The notes beneath the pieces are model-generated. The model saw only the letters and a program-made list of their open reading frames with translations, did not search any database and was not told where the DNA came from. Both the position numbers and the translations under genes were made by a program. Positions 47,983-59,036 of a stretch of DNA of 59,036 bases are shown one piece after another (the stretch's first letter is position 1; every line of letters begins with the position of its first letter). Source of the DNA: Methanolobus bombayensis (GTDB lineage: Archaea; Halobacteriota; Methanosarcinia; Methanosarcinales; Methanosarcinaceae); the NCBI RefSeq assembly GCF_017873415.1, contig NZ_JAGGKD010000012.1:1-59036 (forward strand), read 5' to 3'.

Positions 47983-48711
47983 TTAATTCATTTCTGGCTG
48001 TAATTCAAGTTTGCGTCCTTTTATCAGAAGCCACAAAGTGAATGATAATTCTCCTATAACTCCCGGCACGATAACTATTATCATGAAGATCCCTGCGTAA
48101 TCAGCATAGTTACTCATGAGGAAACTTGCAAAACTGTCTGCAAGGTAACCAATAGCTGCTATCATCAGAAGTATACCTATGAATTTTGGTATGTAACCCG
48201 ATCTGAAAATCAGATAGCCAAGGACCGCAAGATGAAGTCCGAAGAATATCAGACCTATAAGCCATGTATCATTGAAAGCATATAGAAGCGACATGACCTG
48301 AACCTGCATCTGACCCGTACTGAGCTCCGTAAGATAACTGGCTTCTCCGAAAAGTCGCAGCACGCTGAACAGGTTAAACATGGCAATTCCGAAGATCGTT
48401 GCATTTACAAGCCTAAGCCAGGCTGCTAGCAGTGAAAGACCTTTGCTTACAGGACTGAGCAAAAGGTAAAGAGCCCATGCAACAATCACATCAAAAATGA
48501 CCATGATAATAAATCCAAGTATTCCCATGCGGAACTGACCCAGATTTGACATTATGTTGTCCACGGTCGCTGAAGCATTTTCAGGTACAAAAAGATTCAT
48601 CAGCACAACAAAATTAGCAACAATACCAAGTATAAATATGATCAGATAACTGAAACCGGCAATAATTGCAGCTTTACGTAAAGATATATCACCATCTAAG
48701 TTGTTTGTCAA
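47983..48711 (-). CDS. DUF4386 family membrane protein
   Basis: A 242-residue protein with six hydrophobic helices. The opening RKAAIIAGFSYLIIFILGIVANF, the SKGLSLLAAWLRLVNATIFG segment and LIFFGLHLAVLGYLIFRSGYIPKFIGILLMIAAIGYL are typical of DUF4386. GGAGGGG upstream favours a TTG start at 48711 (LTNNLDGDISLRK) over the GTG at 48726 that lies inside the SD. Function unknown. Transcribed alone. Confidence 0.85.
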   Translation of the reverse strand: MTNNLDGDISLRKAAIIAGFSYLIIFILGIVANFVVLMNLFVPENASATVDNIMSNLGQFRMGILGFIIMVIFDVIVAWALYLLLSPVSKGLSLLAAWLRLVNATIFGIAMFNLFSVLRLFGEASYLTELSTGQMQVQVMSLLYAFNDTWLIGLIFFGLHLAVLGYLIFRSGYIPKFIGILLMIAAIGYLADSFASFLMSNYADYAGIFMIIVIVPGVIGELSFTLWLLIKGRKLELQPEMN

Positions 48712-49221
48712 TTTAACCCCCTCCACTTAAAGATATTAGATAATGTCTATTTAAAGATTCCCTGAAAATAACGCAATAGCAATTGAATTTTTAATTTATT
48801 ATAATCACTGATTATATCACCATATAAGCCACAATTTTCTCAAAAAATATAGCCACCAATTAGAAGTCAGAAAATTGAATTAGAAATAAAAATATGAAAA
48901 TATCATATGAAGAAAATCGATACATGAACCTTCAAATCAGTAAATTAATATAATACAATTCACCAATATAATATTAGTGGCATTCACTAATGCAGAAATA
49001 AATTTCAAAAGAATATTGACAATTTAATGATTTGTGTGGGTTTGATCAGCTTATTGATATTGGGTTCATATCTGCTGATAACAGGCAAGAGTAAACAGGA
49101 ATGCAGGTCTCCAATTGTGTTGATTTTGAAAAGTTGCAGCTGACATATCAGAAACTGATCGTACAAACATACAGAATACCTGGTACACAAAAAAATTGTC
49201 AGCTTTTAAGCAGGCAGCAAA
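48712..49221. other. 510-bp AT-rich intergenic region
   Basis: It contains the promoters of two divergent genes and a 7-bp inverted repeat ATTAGTG (48973-48979) with CACTAAT (48985-48991), a possible operator for the large kinase gene. A 38-codon ORF at 49027 lacks an SD. No RNA gene recognised. Confidence 0.3.
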
Positions 49222-52200
49222 ATGCAAAAAAGTACAACAGGATACAGAGCATTATTTGAAAACAATCATGATGCTATGCTGCTGGTTGATCCTGACAGCC
49301 TGGACATCATCGATGCTAATAGCGCTGCATGCTACTATTATGAGTCATCCTGTGAAGAACTGACCCGGATGAAAATATTTGAAATCATCTCACATCCCGG
49401 GGAAGACTGCAGTCAATGTGTCAAAAGAGCACTCAAAGGACAACAGGATCAATTCATCTGTACTTCCCGGTTTCCAGGTAAAGAAAAATATAATGTTGAA
49501 ATATCTACAATACCGGTCAAAATAGAAAACGAAAACATCCTCTGTTTTAGCATTCGAGATATAACCGAGATCAAAGAAACAGAAAAAGAACTGGCAGAAA
49601 ATCAGGAAAAGTGCCAGATGCTTTCAGACCTGACCTACGAAGGAATCACCATTCATGACAATGGAACTATCCTTGAGATAAATAAAGCTGTATGTCAACT
49701 GACAGGATATACAAAAGAAGAACTTATAGGCAAGAATATTCTGGAAGTTCTTGCACACCCTGATGACGTTGACAACATAAAGAAGCAGATGAAAAAGGAT
49801 AGCACAAAACCCTATGAAATCCGCACCATTAGAAAAGATGGAACTGTAATTATAACTGAGATCGAATCTCACATAATCACATACAAAGGAAAAAAAGTTC
49901 GTGTAGCTGCGGCAAGAGACATCACAGAACGTAAAAAAGCCGAAAAGGAACGAAAGGAAAGTGAAGAGAGATTCAAGACACTGCACAGCGCATCCTTTAG
50001 TGGTATTTTCATCCACAAAGACAATATTATAATTGACTGCAACCAGGGACTTGCAGAAATGACTGGTTACACAGTTGAAGAACTTATCGGAATGAATGGA
50101 CTGCTGCTTACAGCTGAAGCTTACAGGGATGAAGTAATAAACAATATCAATACAGATTATCAAAAAGCATATGAAGTAATTGGAATACGTAAAGATGGAA
50201 GCCAGTATCCGATCAGTGCACATGGAAAAGACATCCCATACAAAGATGGAAAAGTCAGAGTTGTTGAGTTCAGAGATATAACAGAGCAGAAAGAAGCTGA
50301 AGAATCCCTCAAAGAAAGTGAAAAGAAATATCGCGCCCTGTTCGAGAATAACATGAGTGGCATACTTGTCACTAAATCCGTCAGAGACGAAAACGGACAT
50401 CCAATAGATTTTACATTTCTGGATGTGAATGATGCTTTTGAGAAACATACTGGGTTAAAAGCTGAAAATGTAATAGGAAAGCGTGCAACTGAAGTGTATC
50501 CCGATATTGAAAAAAGGGAGAACACCTTTATCGATCTGCACAGAAATGTGATACTGAGCAGAAGTCCCTATAATGTTGAACTATATTCTGAAGAACTGAA
50601 TAAATATTTCAGTATTGCTGCATATCCCGTAGAAGAGGACATTGCTGCTGCCGTTTTCCAGGATATCACCGAACGCAGGATAGCTGAAGAAAAACTGAAG
50701 GAAAGTGAAGAAAAACTAAAGTTGTTCATAGAGCATGCACCAGTATCAATAGCAATGCTGGACCGTGATATGCGACACATAGCAGTAAGTCATAGATGGC
50801 TTGAAGATACCTTTACAGAACGGGATATCATTGGGATACCACATTATGAAGTATACGCGGAGTTGAGTGATGAATTCAAAGAAGCACATAAGCGTGCTCT
50901 GAAAGGGGAAACTGTCCGCAAAGAAGAAGACTTTCTTAAAATGCCTGATGGAAATATGATATGGTCCCGTTGGGAGGTCAGACCATGGAACACAGCAGAT
51001 GGCACCATCGGTGGAATCATCATCTTTTCTGAAGATATCACAAAAAGGAAAGAAGCTGAGATTGCTCTCAGGGAAAGTGAAGCTCTCCTGAATGAAGTAG
51101 GAGAAATAGCTAAGATAGGGGGATGGGAGTATGATATTCCAACATCAACCGTCAAATGGACTCCTGAAGTTTACAAGACATTTGACCTCGGACTCGATTT
51201 CGAACTTGCTTATGGAAATACACTGGGATTCTATTCTTCTGGTTCAAGGAAAAGTGTGGAAAAAGCATTCAAAGATGCTATAGAAAAAGCAGAATCATAT
51301 GACCTTGAACTTGAATTAACTACTCCAGAAGGTAATCACAAATGGGTCAGGACGATCGGACGTCCTACTATAGAAAATGGAAAAGTGGTGAAAATAACCG
51401 GGTCATTCCAGGACATAACTGAGCGTAAGAATGCTGAGAACAAACTGCTAGAGAGTGAAGAAAAACTAAGGCTGTTCATAGAGCATGCACCTGTGGCACT
51501 GGCGATGCTTGACCGCGATATGCGACATGTAGCAGTGAGCCGTTACTGGCTTGATAAATATTCCCTTGCTGACAGGGATATTATCGGGGTATCCCATTAT
51601 GATGTTTTCCCGGATCTAAAGGAAGAATTCAAAGAGGCACACCGCCGCGCTTTGAAAGGGGAGGTTACCAGCAAAGATGAAGATTTCATCTTGAGAGCCA
51701 ATGGAAGTGGAGAATGGGCACGCTGGGAGGTCAGACCATGGAAAACATCAGAAGGTACTATTGGCGGTATTGTGATCTTAACAGAAGATATCACTGAAAG
51801 AAAACAAATACAGGATAAACTACGTGAAAATGAAGCTATTCTGAGTGAGGTAAGCAAGCTCGGACAGATAGGTGGATGGACTCTGGATGTTGAGTCAAAT
51901 AAAGTCACATGGACAGAAGAAGTTGCAAAGATCCAGGATAAAGATGACATTTCAGACCCTGCAGAAAGCCTGGAACTCTTCCTGCCTGAATCAAAAAAGA
52001 TGCTGGAAAAAGCACTTAATAATGTTGTTGAAAAGGCCGAACCTTATGACCTTGAACTGGAGCTCATATCAGCAAAAAGAAAACACAAATGGGTCAATGC
52101 AATTGGAAAACCGGTAATTGAGAATCATAAGGTTGTAAAAATAACAGGCACACTTCAGGACATAACGGCAAGTAAGAATGCTGAGGTAAAGCTGCGGGAA

Positions 52201-55200
52201 AGTGAATCACTTCTGAACGAAGTCGGGAGAATCGGAAAGATCGGAGGATGGGATCTTGATGTAGGATCAAATGTGATCACATTTACACCAGAAGTTGCAA
52301 GGATCCATGAAACTGAAGAAATTGACACTTATGAGAAGGCAATAGAACGCTTTACTCCTGATTCAAAAGCAATACTTGAAAAAGCAACGAACGTTTCAAT
52401 CGAAAAGGGTGAACCATTTGATCTGGAGCTGGAGACCATTACTGCCAAAGGTACTCATAAATGGGTCCGAGTAAGCGCTCGTCCAAAAATTGTTGACGGA
52501 AAGGTCATAAAAATAACAGGTACACTGCAGGATATAACTGAGCGCATAGATATGGAGCAGGAACTCAGGGAAAGCCATGAAAAGTACCAGATGCTTTCGG
52601 ATGCGACCTTTGAAGGCATCATATTCCATGATAACGGTGTAGTCCTGGATGTAAATGAAGCCGTTATCCGTGCTACAGGATATTCAAAAGATGAGCTCCT
52701 TGGAAAGAATATTGTAGAAATGGTCATCCATCCTGAAGACATAAACATAGCTATCCGGAATATGGAAAACAAGGTTGCAAAACCCTATGAAGTTCGCTGT
52801 ATCAGAAAAGATGGATCCGAATATCCGGTTGAAATTGAATCCTATCGCATAAGCTACAAAGGAAGAAAGGTTCGTGTTGCAGCGGTAAGGGACATTACTG
52901 AACGTAAAAAAGCCGAAAAGGATCTTAAAGAAAGTGAAGAAAGATTCAGAGCTCTGCACAACGCATCCTTTGGCGGTATTGTAATTCATGATAAAGGCAG
53001 GATAATTGATTGCAATCTTGGTCTTTCAGATATAACAGGATACTCCCATGATGAGCTCATAAGAATGGATGGGCTGCAGTTGATAGCCGAAAGCCACAGA
53101 GACCTTGTCATGTCCAACATCCTTGCGGAATATGAAAAGCCATATGAAGCAATTGGACGCCGTAAAGATGGCAGCGAGTATCCCCTCAGACTTGAAGCAA
53201 AAAACATACCCTATAAAGGAAAAAAGGTAAGGGTCGTTGAATTCAGGAATATCACTGAACGAAAGAAAGCAGAGGAAGAACTACGCGAGAAGACTGAAGA
53301 ACTTGATCGTTATTTCACATCCAGCCTTGACCTCCTCTGCATTGCCAGCACAGAAGGCATTTTTATTCGATTGAACCCTGAATGGGAAAAGGTGCTTGGA
53401 TATCCTGTCAGTGAGCTGGAAGGACGGAACTTTATGGACTTTGTACATCCGGATGACAAGAAAGCTACCATTGAATCCATTTTCACACTGGCTAACCAGA
53501 ATGAAGTCCTGAACTTTGTAAACCGCTATCGTGCCAGAGATGGAACTTACCACTGGCTTGAGTGGCGTTCTGTTCCTGTAGGAGAACTGGTCTACGCAGT
53601 AGCTAGGGATATTACCAAGCGAAAAGAAGCAGAAGACAAACTGTTTGAGAACGAGGAAAAACTCAGATTGTTCATTGAACATGCACCGGTAGCTTTGACA
53701 ATGCTGGACCGTGATATGCGACACATTGCCGTGAGTCAGCGTTGGCTTGACGACTTCTCCCTTGATATGGACATAATAGGGAAGAAACATTATGAGGTAA
53801 TGCCACAGGTAAAGGAAGAATGGAGAGAAGCACATCAAAGAGCCCTGAAAGGAGAAGTTGTACACAGCAATGAAGATTATTTAGAGAAAAAGGATGGTAG
53901 TGTACAATGGCTGCGCTGGGAACTCAGACCATGGAAAGCAGTAGATGGCTCTATTGGTGGCATAATTATCTTTACAGAAGATATCACAGAACGTAAAGAA
54001 TACGAAGAGAAACTGCTTGAGAGGGAAGCCCTTCTGAATAATGTAGGAAACATTGCAAAGATCGGTGGATGGGAACTTGATCTGATATCCAATAAACCTA
54101 CGTGGACACCTGAAGTTGCAAAGATACATGAACTGGATATGAATGATGCAGCAGATGTTGATATGGGATTATCCTATTACACTCCGGATTCGAGGGAGAT
54201 ACTGGAAAAAGCATTTAATACACTCATAGAAAAAGGCGAACCATATGAACTCGAACTTGAATTCATAACAGCTAAAGGAAATCATAAATGGGTAAGGACA
54301 AGCGGTTATCCGAAGATAGTGGATGGAAAAATAGTAAAAATAACCGGCACACTGCAGGACATTACAGAACACAAGAGTGCAGAAGAAAAACTGCTTGAGT
54401 ATGCTGAGGAACTGGAAGATAAGAACATAGAACTTGACAAAGCCCTGATAAGAGCAGAGGAAGCTACCAGAGCAAAAACTGATTTCCTTGCTAATATGTC
54501 CCATGAGATACGCACACCAATGAATGGTGTGATAGGAATGACAAACCTTCTGCTAACTACAAAACTGAGTGAAGAGCAGAGACACTACGTTGACACTGTT
54601 AATAAAAGCGGAGAAGCTTTGCTTGAACTTATAAACGATATACTTGACATATCCAAGATAGAAGCAGGAAAACTTGAACTTGATGAAGTTGACATAAATC
54701 TACAGGAGATACTGGAAGAAATAGCATCTATTCTGTCTGTCAGAGCGAATGACAGCGGACTGGAACTCATATGTATGGCTGACCCGGATGTGCCGACTTA
54801 CATCAAAGCGGATCCTGTCAGACTTAAACAGTTACTCATAAACCTGGGCGGCAATGCAATAAAATTCACACATGAAGGTGAAGTTGTCATCAGGGCCAGT
54901 CTTGTATCCGAAACAACTTCCAGGGCAACAATACGTTTCTCTGTTAGAGACACAGGTATCGGGATCCCTGATGACAAAAAGAATTTGCTTTTCCGGAAAT
55001 TCAGCCAGGTTGACTCCTCAACTACCCGCTACTATGGAGGAACAGGACTTGGACTTGCAATTTCCAGACAGCTTGTGGAATTGATGGATGGAGAAATTGG
55101 ATTTGAAAGCGAAGAAGGCAAAGGTTCTGAATTCTGGTTCAGGCTGAACTTCAAGAAGCACTCTGGTAGTAAGAAAGCAGAACAAAGATATTCAGAAATT

Positions 55201-56400
55201 GAAGGAATACACGCACTTGTGGTTGATGACAACAGGACAAACCGCGAAGTTCTGACAAATTTGCTTAAATCATGGAATATGAAGGTCGAAGAAGCAGTTG
55301 ACGGACCTTCTGCCATACAGGCTCTTTTCAAAGCTTATGAATCAGGTGATCCGTTTAAAGTAGCTCTTCTGGATATGCAAATGCCAGGAATGGATGGGGT
55401 TCTGCTTGGACGTATCATAAAATCAGACAAGGATCTGAGTGATATTCAATTGATAATGCTGAGTTCTGCAACACAAATGTCTGATAGCTGGAAGCAGAAT
55501 AAAAACAACTTTACAGCATGCCTTTCAAAACCGATCAAATCTTCTGTGTTGCTCACTAAATTATCTGCAATGTTTTCCGAGGATGACGAAAGTGAAAGAA
55601 AAGATACTTCCAAAAAGGGAATTGAAGCATCCGGAATGTACAAAAAAGAAGCAAGGATCCTGCTTGTGGAAGATAATGTTGTGAACCAGCATGTTGCACA
55701 AAGTATACTGCAAAAGCTTGGCATTACTGCAGACGTTGCAAACAACGGACTGGAAGCCATCGAAGCTCTCGAAACGATTGCTTATGATCTTGTATTTATG
55801 GACATACAGATGCCTGAGATGGATGGTCTGGAAGCAAGTAGACATATCCGCAATGAACAATCCTCAGTGATCAATCATAATGTTCCTATTATTGCAATGA
55901 CAGCACATGCAATGAAAGGAGACGAAGATAAATGCATCGAAGCGGGAATGAATGACTATTTGCCAAAACCTGTTAATCTGGAAGCACTTGCACAAGTGAT
56001 CGATAAATGGACGGATCAGGTTTCTGAAGAAAAGCACCATGAAAATATAACTGATGAAGAAAACAAAGATACGCTGATATTTGACAGACGTTCATTCATG
56101 GAAAATATCATGGATGACATAACAATGGCCAGGGAAATAATAGGGATTTTCCAGAAAAATGCACCCCGGCAGTTTGATGAATTGAAAGAATCCGTAAACA
56201 AGGAAGAAATTGAAAATATTATTAAAAATGCCCATTCTCTGAAGGGTTCATCTGCTAGTGTTGGCGGAATATCTTTGAGCAACATTTCTGCTGAAATTGA
56301 AAAACTGGCTGGCTCCGGGGAAATAGATGCGGTTGTGGAAATGCTTCCGGAACTTGAAAAGAACTATGAACTACTGGTCCAGGAATTAGAGAGACTATAA
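49222..56400 (+). CDS. Giant multi-PAS hybrid histidine kinase with two receivers and an HPt domain
   Basis: A 2392-residue soluble protein. About 14 PAS/PAC domains fill residues 5-1740, each ending in a DITERK-type motif. Then come HisKA with H1761 ([15 protein letters not shown]), HATPase ([27 protein letters not shown]), receiver 1 with D2051 ([11 protein letters not shown]), receiver 2 with D2194 ([11 protein letters not shown]) and a C-terminal HPt with H2338 ([12 protein letters not shown]). The PAS array is built of repeated types: [16 protein letters not shown] units begin near 500, 750 and 1480, and IGGWELD units follow each; a [31 protein letters not shown] pair near 130 recurs near 1120. 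All phosphorelay residues are intact. The final response regulator is elsewhere. Confidence 0.95.
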   Translation: MQKSTTGYRALFENNHDAMLLVDPDSLDIIDANSAACYYYESSCEELTRMKIFEIISHPGEDCSQCVKRALKGQQDQFICTSRFPGKEKYNVEISTIPVKIENENILCFSIRDITEIKETEKELAENQEKCQMLSDLTYEGITIHDNGTILEINKAVCQLTGYTKEELIGKNILEVLAHPDDVDNIKKQMKKDSTKPYEIRTIRKDGTVIITEIESHIITYKGKKVRVAAARDITERKKAEKERKESEERFKTLHSASFSGIFIHKDNIIIDCNQGLAEMTGYTVEELIGMNGLLLTAEAYRDEVINNINTDYQKAYEVIGIRKDGSQYPISAHGKDIPYKDGKVRVVEFRDITEQKEAEESLKESEKKYRALFENNMSGILVTKSVRDENGHPIDFTFLDVNDAFEKHTGLKAENVIGKRATEVYPDIEKRENTFIDLHRNVILSRSPYNVELYSEELNKYFSIAAYPVEEDIAAAVFQDITERRIAEEKLKESEEKLKLFIEHAPVSIAMLDRDMRHIAVSHRWLEDTFTERDIIGIPHYEVYAELSDEFKEAHKRALKGETVRKEEDFLKMPDGNMIWSRWEVRPWNTADGTIGGIIIFSEDITKRKEAEIALRESEALLNEVGEIAKIGGWEYDIPTSTVKWTPEVYKTFDLGLDFELAYGNTLGFYSSGSRKSVEKAFKDAIEKAESYDLELELTTPEGNHKWVRTIGRPTIENGKVVKITGSFQDITERKNAENKLLESEEKLRLFIEHAPVALAMLDRDMRHVAVSRYWLDKYSLADRDIIGVSHYDVFPDLKEEFKEAHRRALKGEVTSKDEDFILRANGSGEWARWEVRPWKTSEGTIGGIVILTEDITERKQIQDKLRENEAILSEVSKLGQIGGWTLDVESNKVTWTEEVAKIQDKDDISDPAESLELFLPESKKMLEKALNNVVEKAEPYDLELELISAKRKHKWVNAIGKPVIENHKVVKITGTLQDITASKNAEVKLRESESLLNEVGRIGKIGGWDLDVGSNVITFTPEVARIHETEEIDTYEKAIERFTPDSKAILEKATNVSIEKGEPFDLELETITAKGTHKWVRVSARPKIVDGKVIKITGTLQDITERIDMEQELRESHEKYQMLSDATFEGIIFHDNGVVLDVNEAVIRATGYSKDELLGKNIVEMVIHPEDINIAIRNMENKVAKPYEVRCIRKDGSEYPVEIESYRISYKGRKVRVAAVRDITERKKAEKDLKESEERFRALHNASFGGIVIHDKGRIIDCNLGLSDITGYSHDELIRMDGLQLIAESHRDLVMSNILAEYEKPYEAIGRRKDGSEYPLRLEAKNIPYKGKKVRVVEFRNITERKKAEEELREKTEELDRYFTSSLDLLCIASTEGIFIRLNPEWEKVLGYPVSELEGRNFMDFVHPDDKKATIESIFTLANQNEVLNFVNRYRARDGTYHWLEWRSVPVGELVYAVARDITKRKEAEDKLFENEEKLRLFIEHAPVALTMLDRDMRHIAVSQRWLDDFSLDMDIIGKKHYEVMPQVKEEWREAHQRALKGEVVHSNEDYLEKKDGSVQWLRWELRPWKAVDGSIGGIIIFTEDITERKEYEEKLLEREALLNNVGNIAKIGGWELDLISNKPTWTPEVAKIHELDMNDAADVDMGLSYYTPDSREILEKAFNTLIEKGEPYELELEFITAKGNHKWVRTSGYPKIVDGKIVKITGTLQDITEHKSAEEKLLEYAEELEDKNIELDKALIRAEEATRAKTDFLANMSHEIRTPMNGVIGMTNLLLTTKLSEEQRHYVDTVNKSGEALLELINDILDISKIEAGKLELDEVDINLQEILEEIASILSVRANDSGLELICMADPDVPTYIKADPVRLKQLLINLGGNAIKFTHEGEVVIRASLVSETTSRATIRFSVRDTGIGIPDDKKNLLFRKFSQVDSSTTRYYGGTGLGLAISRQLVELMDGEIGFESEEGKGSEFWFRLNFKKHSGSKKAEQRYSEIEGIHALVVDDNRTNREVLTNLLKSWNMKVEEAVDGPSAIQALFKAYESGDPFKVALLDMQMPGMDGVLLGRIIKSDKDLSDIQLIMLSSATQMSDSWKQNKNNFTACLSKPIKSSVLLTKLSAMFSEDDESERKDTSKKGIEASGMYKKEARILLVEDNVVNQHVAQSILQKLGITADVANNGLEAIEALETIAYDLVFMDIQMPEMDGLEASRHIRNEQSSVINHNVPIIAMTAHAMKGDEDKCIEAGMNDYLPKPVNLEALAQVIDKWTDQVSEEKHHENITDEENKDTLIFDRRSFMENIMDDITMAREIIGIFQKNAPRQFDELKESVNKEEIENIIKNAHSLKGSSASVGGISLSNISAEIEKLAGSGEIDAVVEMLPELEKNYELLVQELERL

Positions 56401-56485
56401 ACCGGAATACATCTTCTGATCAATGTAAAAAAACAAAAAAGCAGCTCCAAAAAGAGCCGCTATTCTTACTATATTCTATTATATA
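56401..56485. terminator. Short convergent intergenic region, possible bidirectional terminator
   Basis: Between two convergent genes. A weak stem GCTC-CAAAAA-GAGC near 56443-56456 is preceded by AAAAAACAAAAAAG, which is a T-run for the minus-strand transcript. The stem is only four to five pairs, so support is modest. Confidence 0.3.
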
Positions 56486-59036
56486 TCACACAAGTGCATT
56501 TGCCGAGAATGAGGCAAACATGTCATTGGATTCCATCGAGTCGTCAAATTCAACATCCTCTTGTTTAACTGATGAACTGACACATTGTTTATCCAGACGG
56601 AACTTGGCAACCACAGATTGCATGTTGGAAGCAACATCAGCAAGTCCTTCGGCAGCTTTTGCAAGTTCATGCATGGAAGCTGTCTGTTCCTGGACAGAAG
56701 CAGAAGCCTGTTCCGACCCTGCTGCGGATTGCTCGGATATTGCACTGACTTCTTCAACAGAGCTTGTAACCTGTTCAATGGAAGCGGATTGTTCCTCGGC
56801 AGCTGCAGCGATCTCCTGCACCATTCTTACGATGGTATTGCCAGCCTCAACAACTTCACCAATGGCAGCTACCGACTGTTCAAGGGATTCAGCTCCGGTA
56901 TCTACCTCTTCAGCACCTTTCTTCATGGATGCAACTGCTTCATTGGTTCCATTCTGCATCTGGCCGATCAGTTGTGCTATCTGTTTTGCAGCATTACCTG
57001 AATCTTCGGCAAGTTTTCTTACCTCATCTGCAACCACAGCAAATCCACGACCATGTTCTCCTGCTCTTGCAGCCTCAATAGCGGCATTAAGGGCAAGCAG
57101 ATTCGTCTGGTCTGCAATATTGGTTATCAGGTTGACAATTTCGCCTATCTGCTTGGATTTATCATCAAGGTCATTGATAACTTCAGAAGACTCTCCTACA
57201 GCAGACTTTATGCCTCCCATCTTGGTTTTAAGATCCTCGGACATCTGACCGAGGTTCTGTATCAGATTATTAGACTGAACAGCATTTTCTGAAGCCCTGC
57301 CGGAATTTGAAGCAACCTCCTGGACGGTCAGGCTCATATCACTCATGGCCTTTGATACTTCTTCGGCTTTGCTGGACTGGACCTGCGTACCACGGGAGAT
57401 CTCAGTCACCGTAGTTGTTAACTGTTCTGCTGTTGCCGACAGTTGTTCACTGGAAGATGACATTTCCTGTGCAGTGGCAGCTATACATTCTGCATTATCA
57501 GTTACAAGAACTACTATATCATTCAAAGATACTCTGCAGTTCTCCACACCATCGGTCAACTGCATAAAGTCTCCGACACCACGGACCTTGACTTTTCTTG
57601 TAAGATCATTGGATGCCATGGAATCAAGAACATCACAGGAGTCAGTGATTATATTCTGTAATGTGTCACCGAATCCGTCAAGGGTATAGCTGAGTTCTTT
57701 GAAATCACCCCTGGCATCAATTTCAACCCTGGTACTGAGATTACCATCTGCATAAGCAGTTATTACCCTTGCAGTCTCATTAATAGGATCAACTACCGCA
57801 TCAAGACAATTATTAACTCCTTCAACGATCCTGCGATAATCACCCTGATGTACAGATACATCAGCACGGGTGCTCAATTCACCATTTATTCCTGCATCTG
57901 CAAGCATATTGGCATCTGAAACAAGAGCATTGATGGAATCGATACACAAGTTCAGATTATTTTTGATCTCATTGAAATCACCGCGGTATTCATCCGTTAT
58001 CTTTTCAGGGATGTCACCTTTGGAGATACGGTCGATGTATTCGGCAGAAACATTGAGAGGACCGATGACAGCATCAAGAGTATTGTTAACACCTTCAACG
58101 ATCCTGAGGTAGTCACCCTGATGCTTTGAAGCATCGGCACGTGTACTGAGCTGACCCGCAACAGCAGCCTCTGCAAGCATATTGGCATCTGAAATAAGAG
58201 CAGTGATAGCATCGATACACTGATTCAGGTTATCTTTCAGAGTATTGAAATCACCTTTGTATTCATCAGTTATCCTGTCAGGTATGTCACCTCTGGCAAT
58301 TGAATCGACATAATCAGCAGCAACATTCAAAGGACATATGACAGCATCCAGTGTGTTATTGACACCTTCGATGATTCTTCTAAAGTCACCATAATGTCTG
58401 GAAGCATCGGCACGGGTGTCAAGTCTTCCTTCAATGGCAGCTTCTGACAGCATATTGGCATCAGCGATAAGAGCCTTGAGATTGCCACGAACCTCTTCAA
58501 TTGTGTCGTTTATGAAAGCCTTCTTGCCAGGGAATTGTTCAAGCGGAGCTTCAAAGTTTCCTTCTCCAAACTCCTTGACACATGCCATAGCCTTCTTCTT
58601 CACATTGATGTGACCGGCAACCATATCATTAACACCTTTTGCCATGGTGGCATAGACACCCTGGAACTGGTCTTCAGGCATTACAACATCAATATCCCCG
58701 GCATCATGTTCCCTGCTCATTCTGGACATTTCATCTACGAACATGTTGAGTTCATTGATCAACTGGTTAAAGTTGTTCTTGATCTCATTGAAATCACCAT
58801 AATATTCATCAGTGATCTTCTCAGGAATATCTCCTTTGGAAATACGATCGATGTATTCAGCAGAAACATTGAGCGGACCAATGACAGAATCAAGAGTGTC
58901 ATTGACACCTTCAACAATGGCACGGTAATCACCCTGATGTCTGGAAGCATTGGCACGGGTATCGAGCTGACCTGCAACTGCAGCTCTTGAGAGCATATTG
59001 GCATCAGCCACAAGTGCATTTATCGCATCGATACAC
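56486..59036 (-). CDS. Methyl-accepting chemotaxis-type protein with tandem HAMP-like repeats, partial
   Basis: The gene continues past the right edge; the frame is open to the last base ([14 protein letters not shown]), so the N-terminus is missing. About 850 residues are visible. The first 480 or so consist of repeated HAMP-like units of about 90 residues ([27 protein letters not shown], then [34 protein letters not shown]), four or more copies with one divergent insert. Then comes a long coiled-coil signalling domain with the hairpin tip [32 protein letters not shown], which binds CheA/CheW. No membrane helix is in the visible part, so it may be cytoplasmic. The stop is at 56486. Any sensory domain would be off the edge. 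Confidence 0.93.
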   Translation of the reverse strand, partial: CIDAINALVADANMLSRAAVAGQLDTRANASRHQGDYRAIVEGVNDTLDSVIGPLNVSAEYIDRISKGDIPEKITDEYYGDFNEIKNNFNQLINELNMFVDEMSRMSREHDAGDIDVVMPEDQFQGVYATMAKGVNDMVAGHINVKKKAMACVKEFGEGNFEAPLEQFPGKKAFINDTIEEVRGNLKALIADANMLSEAAIEGRLDTRADASRHYGDFRRIIEGVNNTLDAVICPLNVAADYVDSIARGDIPDRITDEYKGDFNTLKDNLNQCIDAITALISDANMLAEAAVAGQLSTRADASKHQGDYLRIVEGVNNTLDAVIGPLNVSAEYIDRISKGDIPEKITDEYRGDFNEIKNNLNLCIDSINALVSDANMLADAGINGELSTRADVSVHQGDYRRIVEGVNNCLDAVVDPINETARVITAYADGNLSTRVEIDARGDFKELSYTLDGFGDTLQNIITDSCDVLDSMASNDLTRKVKVRGVGDFMQLTDGVENCRVSLNDIVVLVTDNAECIAATAQEMSSSSEQLSATAEQLTTTVTEISRGTQVQSSKAEEVSKAMSDMSLTVQEVASNSGRASENAVQSNNLIQNLGQMSEDLKTKMGGIKSAVGESSEVINDLDDKSKQIGEIVNLITNIADQTNLLALNAAIEAARAGEHGRGFAVVADEVRKLAEDSGNAAKQIAQLIGQMQNGTNEAVASMKKGAEEVDTGAESLEQSVAAIGEVVEAGNTIVRMVQEIAAAAEEQSASIEQVTSSVEEVSAISEQSAAGSEQASASVQEQTASMHELAKAAEGLADVASNMQSVVAKFRLDKQCVSSSVKQEDVEFDDSMESNDMFASFSANALV

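Noticed and set aside
49027-49143. 38-codon hydrophobic ORF ahead of the large kinase
   Set aside because: No SD or promoter at a suitable position; AT-rich DNA readily yields hydrophobic frames.
56520-58990. Long plus-strand ORFs of 60-242 codons opposite the chemoreceptor-type gene
   Set aside because: They are Ser/Thr/Ala-rich shadows of the repeated coding sequence on the other strand.

Overview
The window comes from a methanogenic archaeon, most likely a member of the Methanosarcinaceae (Methanolobus or Methanococcoides type). The archaeal identity is read directly from the genes: TFIIB, Gar1, RNA polymerase subunits N and K, archaeal ribosomal proteins (L18e, L13, S9, S2), isopentenyl phosphate kinase, archaeal RNase J, Trm5, and a tRNA-Pro whose 24-nt intron has a bulge-helix-bulge fold. 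The genus is an inference from overall style: AT-rich DNA, TATA boxes, SD sites of the AGGTGA/GGAGG type, and many PAS-type sensor kinases. No methanogenesis gene is present.

Layout. 1-7.3 kb: a PAS/GAF sensor kinase, an Hsp20 protein, a small Sm-like protein, a 485-bp inverted-repeat element carrying a zinc-ribbon ORF, a disulfide-type flavoprotein and an MFS exporter. 7.4-19.2 kb: a complete type I-E CRISPR-Cas locus on the minus strand (cas3-cse1-cse2-cas7-cas5-cas6e-cas1-cas2, leader, 37 repeats with 36 spacers, each repeat-spacer unit exactly 61 bp), with a divergent CARF-HTH regulator of the Csa3 type. 19.3-25.4 kb: AlaX, a membrane sensor kinase, SerA and two conserved archaeal proteins of unknown role. 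25.4-34.3 kb: one co-directional housekeeping block, rpl18e-rpl13-rps9-rpoN-[tRNA-Pro]-rpoK-rps2-MEMO, then the archaeal mevalonate and prenyl genes mvk-ipk-fni-rnj-idsA. 34.4-40.6 kb: pyruvate phosphate dikinase, gar1-tfb, a LysE exporter, trm5 and tRNA-Thr.

40.6-49.2 kb is looser, AT-rich accessory DNA. It holds a truncated membrane-protein pseudogene abutting a 112-bp inverted-repeat element with the same ends as the first one, a DUF378 gene with no ordinary start codon, a DUF523/DUF1722 protein, an overlapping pair (FMN-binding protein plus rifampin-phosphotransferase-like enzyme), a fasciclin lipoprotein, a K+ channel, a cysteine-rich protein, a possible 31-residue membrane microprotein and a DUF4386 protein. 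49.2-59 kb: a 2392-residue hybrid kinase with about 14 PAS domains and an MCP with tandem HAMP-like repeats that runs off the right edge.

How the genes work together: the CRISPR locus looks complete and self-contained, and the Csa3-like protein is placed to control it. The housekeeping block couples translation, transcription and lipid precursor synthesis. The sensor kinases at both ends and the MCP point to heavy investment in signal perception. The least explained items are the Csa3/I-E pairing, the two related inverted-repeat elements, and the FMN-protein/phosphotransferase pair.
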